Both the position numbers and the translations under genes were made by a program. Below, in pieces: positions 3,841-6,434 of a stretch of 6,434 bases of DNA. Under the pieces are notes generated by a model, which worked only from the letters and a program-made list of their open reading frames with translations, searched no databases and was not told the origin of the DNA. Each line of letters begins with the position of its first letter. The first letter of the stretch is position 1. Origin of the DNA: ANME-2 cluster archaeon (GTDB lineage Archaea > Halobacteriota > Methanosarcinia > Methanosarcinales > Methanogasteraceae); NCBI GenBank assembly GCA_003601535.1, contig PIXW01000120.1:1-6434 (forward strand). The letters are read 5' to 3'.

Positions 3841-6434
3841 TATGCCCACCTTCACCAGAGGATCCGCATCATCTGATATGAGTCCGGATAGTTCTTCAGA
3901 ATTATTCAGTTTAAACCGTTTTACGGTTTTAACATATTTTCCAAGTTCATCCAGATGATCTGCCATCCATGCCGACTTTTCAGTTCTCCATTTCCAGCCA
4001 GGATCGTTTCTGTTTGCAAAGGGCGTTTTTGATATATCCGAACCTTCAGGAAGTCTCCATAGCCACCATGGTCCCCGGGTGTAATTCACTCCGCTCATTC
4101 CGTTGATTTTTTTCATATCGATCGTAACAGCAATCCCCTCTCCAGTATCTGTTGTTTCATTCCATTTTATAAACAGTCCGGCAATTCTTGAGAATCCTGT
4201 ATCAATGGTTGCGCTGTACCTCTTTTTCTCCTCCGTGTATATGTTCAGACTGCCGTTCCACTTTCTGACTGTCAGGTTGTATGCTCTGCCGCCCCTGATC
4301 TTAAGAATTGCCTTTTCCTTCCCCTCATCAATCGTTATTCTGGCCGATTCCCTGTCCCCGAGGATGCGAATGGCCCTACCGTCATTTATCTTGCGGATTT
4401 TTGCGTTTTCCGCCCAGTCGATACCAAGATCGTCTGCGAGGAATCTTATAAGTCTCTCACTATCATTTCCAGGGACATTACTCCAGTTAAACAGATGACT
4501 TTCTCTCAGCAGTAGATCGATCTGTTTCTCTGTGAAATTCATATCGCGTAGCATGGCTATCCCTGGTACTGTTTCGTTTTCTGGCAGAAGCGCTTCTTCC
4601 TGCTCCAGTGGCAGTTCTCTGGCGAACAAGTCCCAGGAAAACATTCCGAGCAGTGTGATGAGCGCATCATCCTTGCAGGTGATGGACATTGGTATAGCGA
4701 TATATCGTTCAGCTTCGCCATTGATTGGAAGTTCCTCTTTTATGTGTTCGGAGATCAGATATCCGCAGAGCGTGCCAGGGCAGATGCGTGTGTGAAACTC
4801 AGCGCATGACGCGAGGCGACTCGGGACATCGCATGCAAGCACATTGGTCGTGGTTGCCACTCCCATCGCATTTATTGTACTGATATCGTATATTATATTG
4901 TCCCACGAAGAAGTATTGGCAGATAGTGCATCGGTTCCGATGTTATGCTTAACGATTGTTCTGAATATTGCTTCTGGAGGCTCTTTCATGAATTCTGTTA
5001 GAAGCGTTGTATTGTAGCCATATTCATGCTCTATATCAAGATACTGTTTCAGTTTCTGTTTCCTTATAGAAAAATATATGAAATCCTTTGTATCCTTTCT
5101 CGAAAACATAAACCACAATGGCATATCTGCACTTCGATGTATCAACAGCAGATTATTTCTGCCTGCAGTGCATCCAGTCGTTGCAGTTATGGAATCGATG
5201 CACTGTTCAGTGCTGTACCCATCAATATTCACAACATACCCCGCATCCGTGAACGCGAGCACGTCTGGATCTCCTTTATCGAAATGCAGTTGATCCATTG
5301 CTATATCTGATGCCCTGAATGCCAGAAGATGCAGTATTGTTAGATTTTCCTCGCCAACAAAGTCGGATACTGGTTTCAGATACGGACACCTGTCTGTTAT
5401 TCTGGTTACCACGCCGAGTTTAATTAACAGATACCTGATCCAGTGCACTGTTTTCTTCTCTAATTCGATATTGATATTACACGGAGGCAGATTGCGCCCG
5501 GTCAGATCCACATACTTTGTTGTTGGGCGATATGGAATCGCTCGTGGCAGTTCATCCAGTTCTGCAACTGGATTCTTCTCTTTGAGTTTGATCAATTGTT
5601 GATTGTTTATTCTGAATGTTTTGATTGGTGAAACAAACAATTCTGTATCATTCAGATGATTTATCTCCCACATAATAATTTTTAATCGGTGCAGGGGTTC
5701 ATTCTCTCGATCTGCATCGCTCAGTTCAATGACCTTTTCGGTGTCGAATGCCAGGACCATGCCCTCTCCACGTTTCATCCGTGCATTCCATAGTATGAAT
5801 ATCGAAGATGCGTTCCTGAATTCTGCTGGTAATTGCTCGCTATGCCTGATGAACAGTCCTGATCTGCCTGGCGTGGCATCAAGGAGGGTCATGATCGCAT
5901 CGTCCTGCGCTGAGCCGTGCAGAGACACGACTATATACTCCTGATCTCTTGGATTTTCGACTGGCAGTTCCTTTCTCGCATATTCTGCAAGAATGTAACC
6001 GGAAATGAGTTCTGGAGTGATCTTATTATGTGATCGCAGGCATGCAATGAGACTGGCTGGCGGATCCATATCCAGCGCATTTGTCAGTGTCGCCACGCTG
6101 AAAGCGTTCGCTTCACCAAGATCTTCTTCGATCAGATCCCACTGCGAAGGAGATTCAAATAACCGATCCACATCGATGTTGTGCTTTGATATTTTGAACA
6201 GCGATTCATCCGGAACCAGAGCAAATTCCTGAATGGTGCTGTCAATATTGACAGTACTATTCACCACGATATAAACACAGTTCTTTGTATCCTTTCTGCA
6301 GAACGCAAACCATAGCGGTTCGTTTGTACCCTGGATCAGTATCAGATTCTTCCTGCCGATGGAACATCCAGTCGTGGCGATCACAGCATCGATGCACTGT
6401 TCAGTGCTATGATTTCCAATGGTGGTAACACGTC
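3823..6434 (-). CDS. Giant tandem FmdE-domain protein, probably extracellular (N-terminus beyond right edge)
   Basis: At least 870 codons. The frame is open through 6434 and the bases beyond the GTG at 6384 still encode conserved repeat sequence (NHSTEQCIDA), so that GTG is not the start. Numbering residues from that GTG, the order is: FmdE module 1A (its first half off-window, TTGCSIGRKNL at 4-14), 2A (about 111-183), a W-N/GEG module (195-268), a linker, 1B (347-440, with STEQCID and TTGCTAGRNNL), 2B (521-592, with HTRICPG at 531-537 and CKDDA at 570-574), an insert (593-736), and a second W-N/GEG module (737-835). STEQCID...TGCT-G--NL and H---CPG...GY are FmdE (PF02663) signatures. There are 17 N-X-S/T sequons in view, clustered toward the C-terminus, which fits N-glycosylation outside the cell; no C-terminal anchor is seen. 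I infer a surface or secreted ligand- or metal-binding protein. The ligand is unknown, and no formylmethanofuran dehydrogenase activity is implied. Confidence 0.82.
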   Translation of the reverse strand, partial: RVTTIGNHSTEQCIDAVIATTGCSIGRKNLILIQGTNEPLWFAFCRKDTKNCVYIVVNSTVNIDSTIQEFALVPDESLFKISKHNIDVDRLFESPSQWDLIEEDLGEANAFSVATLTNALDMDPPASLIACLRSHNKITPELISGYILAEYARKELPVENPRDQEYIVVSLHGSAQDDAIMTLLDATPGRSGLFIRHSEQLPAEFRNASSIFILWNARMKRGEGMVLAFDTEKVIELSDADRENEPLHRLKIIMWEINHLNDTELFVSPIKTFRINNQQLIKLKEKNPVAELDELPRAIPYRPTTKYVDLTGRNLPPCNINIELEKKTVHWIRYLLIKLGVVTRITDRCPYLKPVSDFVGEENLTILHLLAFRASDIAMDQLHFDKGDPDVLAFTDAGYVVNIDGYSTEQCIDSITATTGCTAGRNNLLLIHRSADMPLWFMFSRKDTKDFIYFSIRKQKLKQYLDIEHEYGYNTTLLTEFMKEPPEAIFRTIVKHNIGTDALSANTSSWDNIIYDISTINAMGVATTTNVLACDVPSRLASCAEFHTRICPGTLCGYLISEHIKEELPINGEAERYIAIPMSITCKDDALITLLGMFSWDLFARELPLEQEEALLPENETVPGIAMLRDMNFTEKQIDLLLRESHLFNWSNVPGNDSERLIRFLADDLGIDWAENAKIRKINDGRAIRILGDRESARITIDEGKEKAILKIRGGRAYNLTVRKWNGSLNIYTEEKKRYSATIDTGFSRIAGLFIKWNETTDTGEGIAVTIDMKKINGMSGVNYTRGPWWLWRLPEGSDISKTPFANRNDPGWKWRTEKSAWMADHLDELGKYVKTVKRFKLNNSEELSGLISDDADPLVKVGILNQSE
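3913..3940 (+). terminator. Possible hairpin terminator of the PLP-enzyme/HdrD-like operon
   Basis: AAACCG (3913-3918), a five-base loop and CGGTTT (3924-3929) form a six-pair stem, followed by the T-rich stretch TAACATATTTT. It lies 73 bp past the HdrD-like stop codon and inside the coding region of the opposite-strand gene. The stem also encodes part of KTVKRFK on the minus strand, so the pairing may be accidental; archaeal termination usually needs only T-rich DNA. Confidence 0.25.
4117..4176 (-). repeat. W-N/GEG motif, copy 2
   Basis: Encodes LFIKWNETTDTGEGIAVTID (residues 737-756), aligned with copy 1 position for position (FI-WN-----GEG-----D). Here it is followed by a tryptophan-rich stretch (GPWWLWRLP, and GWKWR further on) that copy 1 lacks, then the shared K-x-F-x-x-NN end. 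Confidence 0.65.
4609..4824 (-). repeat. FmdE module 2B, copy 2 (putative metal-site residues kept)
   Basis: Residues about 521-592 carry FHTRICPGTLCGYLISEHIK, with His531 and Cys535, and CKDDALITLLG with Cys570. Unlike module 2A it keeps both cysteines at the family metal-site positions, but it lacks the TPG loop that 2A retains. Confidence 0.78.
5065..5346 (-). repeat. FmdE module 1B, copy 2
   Basis: Residues about 347-440 form a whole module: the helix segment LHLLAFRASDIAMDQL with His352 but no CPG cysteine, then STEQCID with Cys395, then TTGCTAGRNNLLL. It supports the idea that the off-window part of module 1A has the same layout. Confidence 0.8.
5743..5802 (-). repeat. W-N/GEG motif, copy 1
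   Basis: Encodes IFILWNARMKRGEGMVLAFD (residues 195-214). It matches the second copy in the aromatic-W-N, GEG and Asp positions, and both are followed by a segment ending in a K-x-F-x-x-NN motif (KTFRINN here, KRFKLNN in copy 2). It closes each FmdE pair and may be a small beta module. No family name is claimed. Confidence 0.65.
5836..6054 (-). repeat. FmdE module 2A, copy 1 (putative metal-site residues lost)
   Basis: Residues about 111-183 align with module 2B. SHNKITPELISGYILAEYAR matches the family helix, but the Cys of CPG is Thr (Thr123). The Cys before the DDA motif is Ala (AQDDA, 159-163). His119 and the late TPG (171-173) remain. The fold is probably retained while metal binding through these positions is not. 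Confidence 0.75.
6259..6434 (-). repeat. FmdE module 1A, copy 1 (partial at right edge)
   Basis: This segment encodes STEQCIDAVIATTGCSIGRK and, further on, PLWFAF and RKDTK. It matches module 1B about 398 codons later, which reads STEQCIDSITATTGCTAGRN, PLWFMF and RKDTK. The Cys of EQCID and the TGC loop are kept in both copies. The module's first half (the HGH/GYR helix region) lies outside the window. Confidence 0.85.

Noticed and set aside
4103..4498. 131-codon plus-strand open frame opposite the large FmdE-repeat gene
   Set aside because: Its hydrophobic appearance comes from being the complement of a charged coding strand. No family motif or ribosome site was seen, and the opposite frame carries the repeat signatures.
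6382..6384. GTG as the start codon of the large minus-strand gene
   Set aside because: The frame stays open to the window edge and the upstream codons encode NHSTEQCIDA, which matches the internal repeat (GYSTEQCIDS). The gene is therefore truncated by the window, not started here.
3823..6434. Naming the large protein as a formylmethanofuran dehydrogenase subunit
   Set aside because: The FmdE family name comes from one operon. There are no catalytic Fmd/Fwd subunits here, and the tandem layout and sequon density argue against a cytoplasmic enzyme subunit.

Overview
The window looks like a piece of a strictly anaerobic archaeal genome, most likely a euryarchaeal methanogen, a methane or alkane oxidiser, or a close relative. 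This rests on gene content and signals, not on any database match. A heterodisulfide-reductase-D-like iron-sulfur protein sits beside two unrelated genes of the FmdE family (the family of the accessory E subunit of formylmethanofuran dehydrogenase). The promoters look archaeal (BRE plus TATA about 25 nt before the expected transcript start), and the ribosome binding sites are good GGAGG types. Gene density is high and I see no insertion sequence, CRISPR array, tRNA or rRNA. No gap between genes exceeds about 155 bp.

Layout. Left block, minus strand: a stand-alone FmdE-family protein (650-1243) is followed after 6 bp by a half-size, five-helix permease of the DUF318/ArsP_1 type (131-643). Next comes the first 13 codons of a probable secreted or membrane protein that runs off the left edge (1-41), with its own strong Shine-Dalgarno and a possible promoter. 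Centre block, plus strand, divergent from the first: a threonine-synthase-family PLP enzyme with an N-terminal zinc ribbon and altered active-site loops (1399-2577), then after 15 bp an HdrD-like protein with two [4Fe-4S] motifs and two complete CCG domains (2593-3840). The spacing implies one operon from a promoter at about 1339-1353. Right block, minus strand: one very large gene (3823 to beyond 6434, N-terminus missing) encoding a protein built from tandem divergent FmdE modules, in two copies of a unit of about 400 residues. It converges on the HdrD-like gene and overlaps its end by 18 bp.

How they may work together. The FmdE/permease pair suggests handling or transport of a metal or other ligand, but the sequence does not say which. 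The PLP enzyme plus HdrD-like protein suggests an amino-acid or thiol/sulfur reaction linked to a thiol-disulfide or electron-transfer step. A coenzyme-M-related (cysteate-synthase-like) role is possible but unproven. The giant protein is rich in N-X-S/T sequons (17 in view) and mixes modules that keep or lose the putative metal-binding residues. This suggests an extracellular, possibly glycosylated binding protein rather than a formylmethanofuran dehydrogenase subunit. It is the most unusual object in the window.
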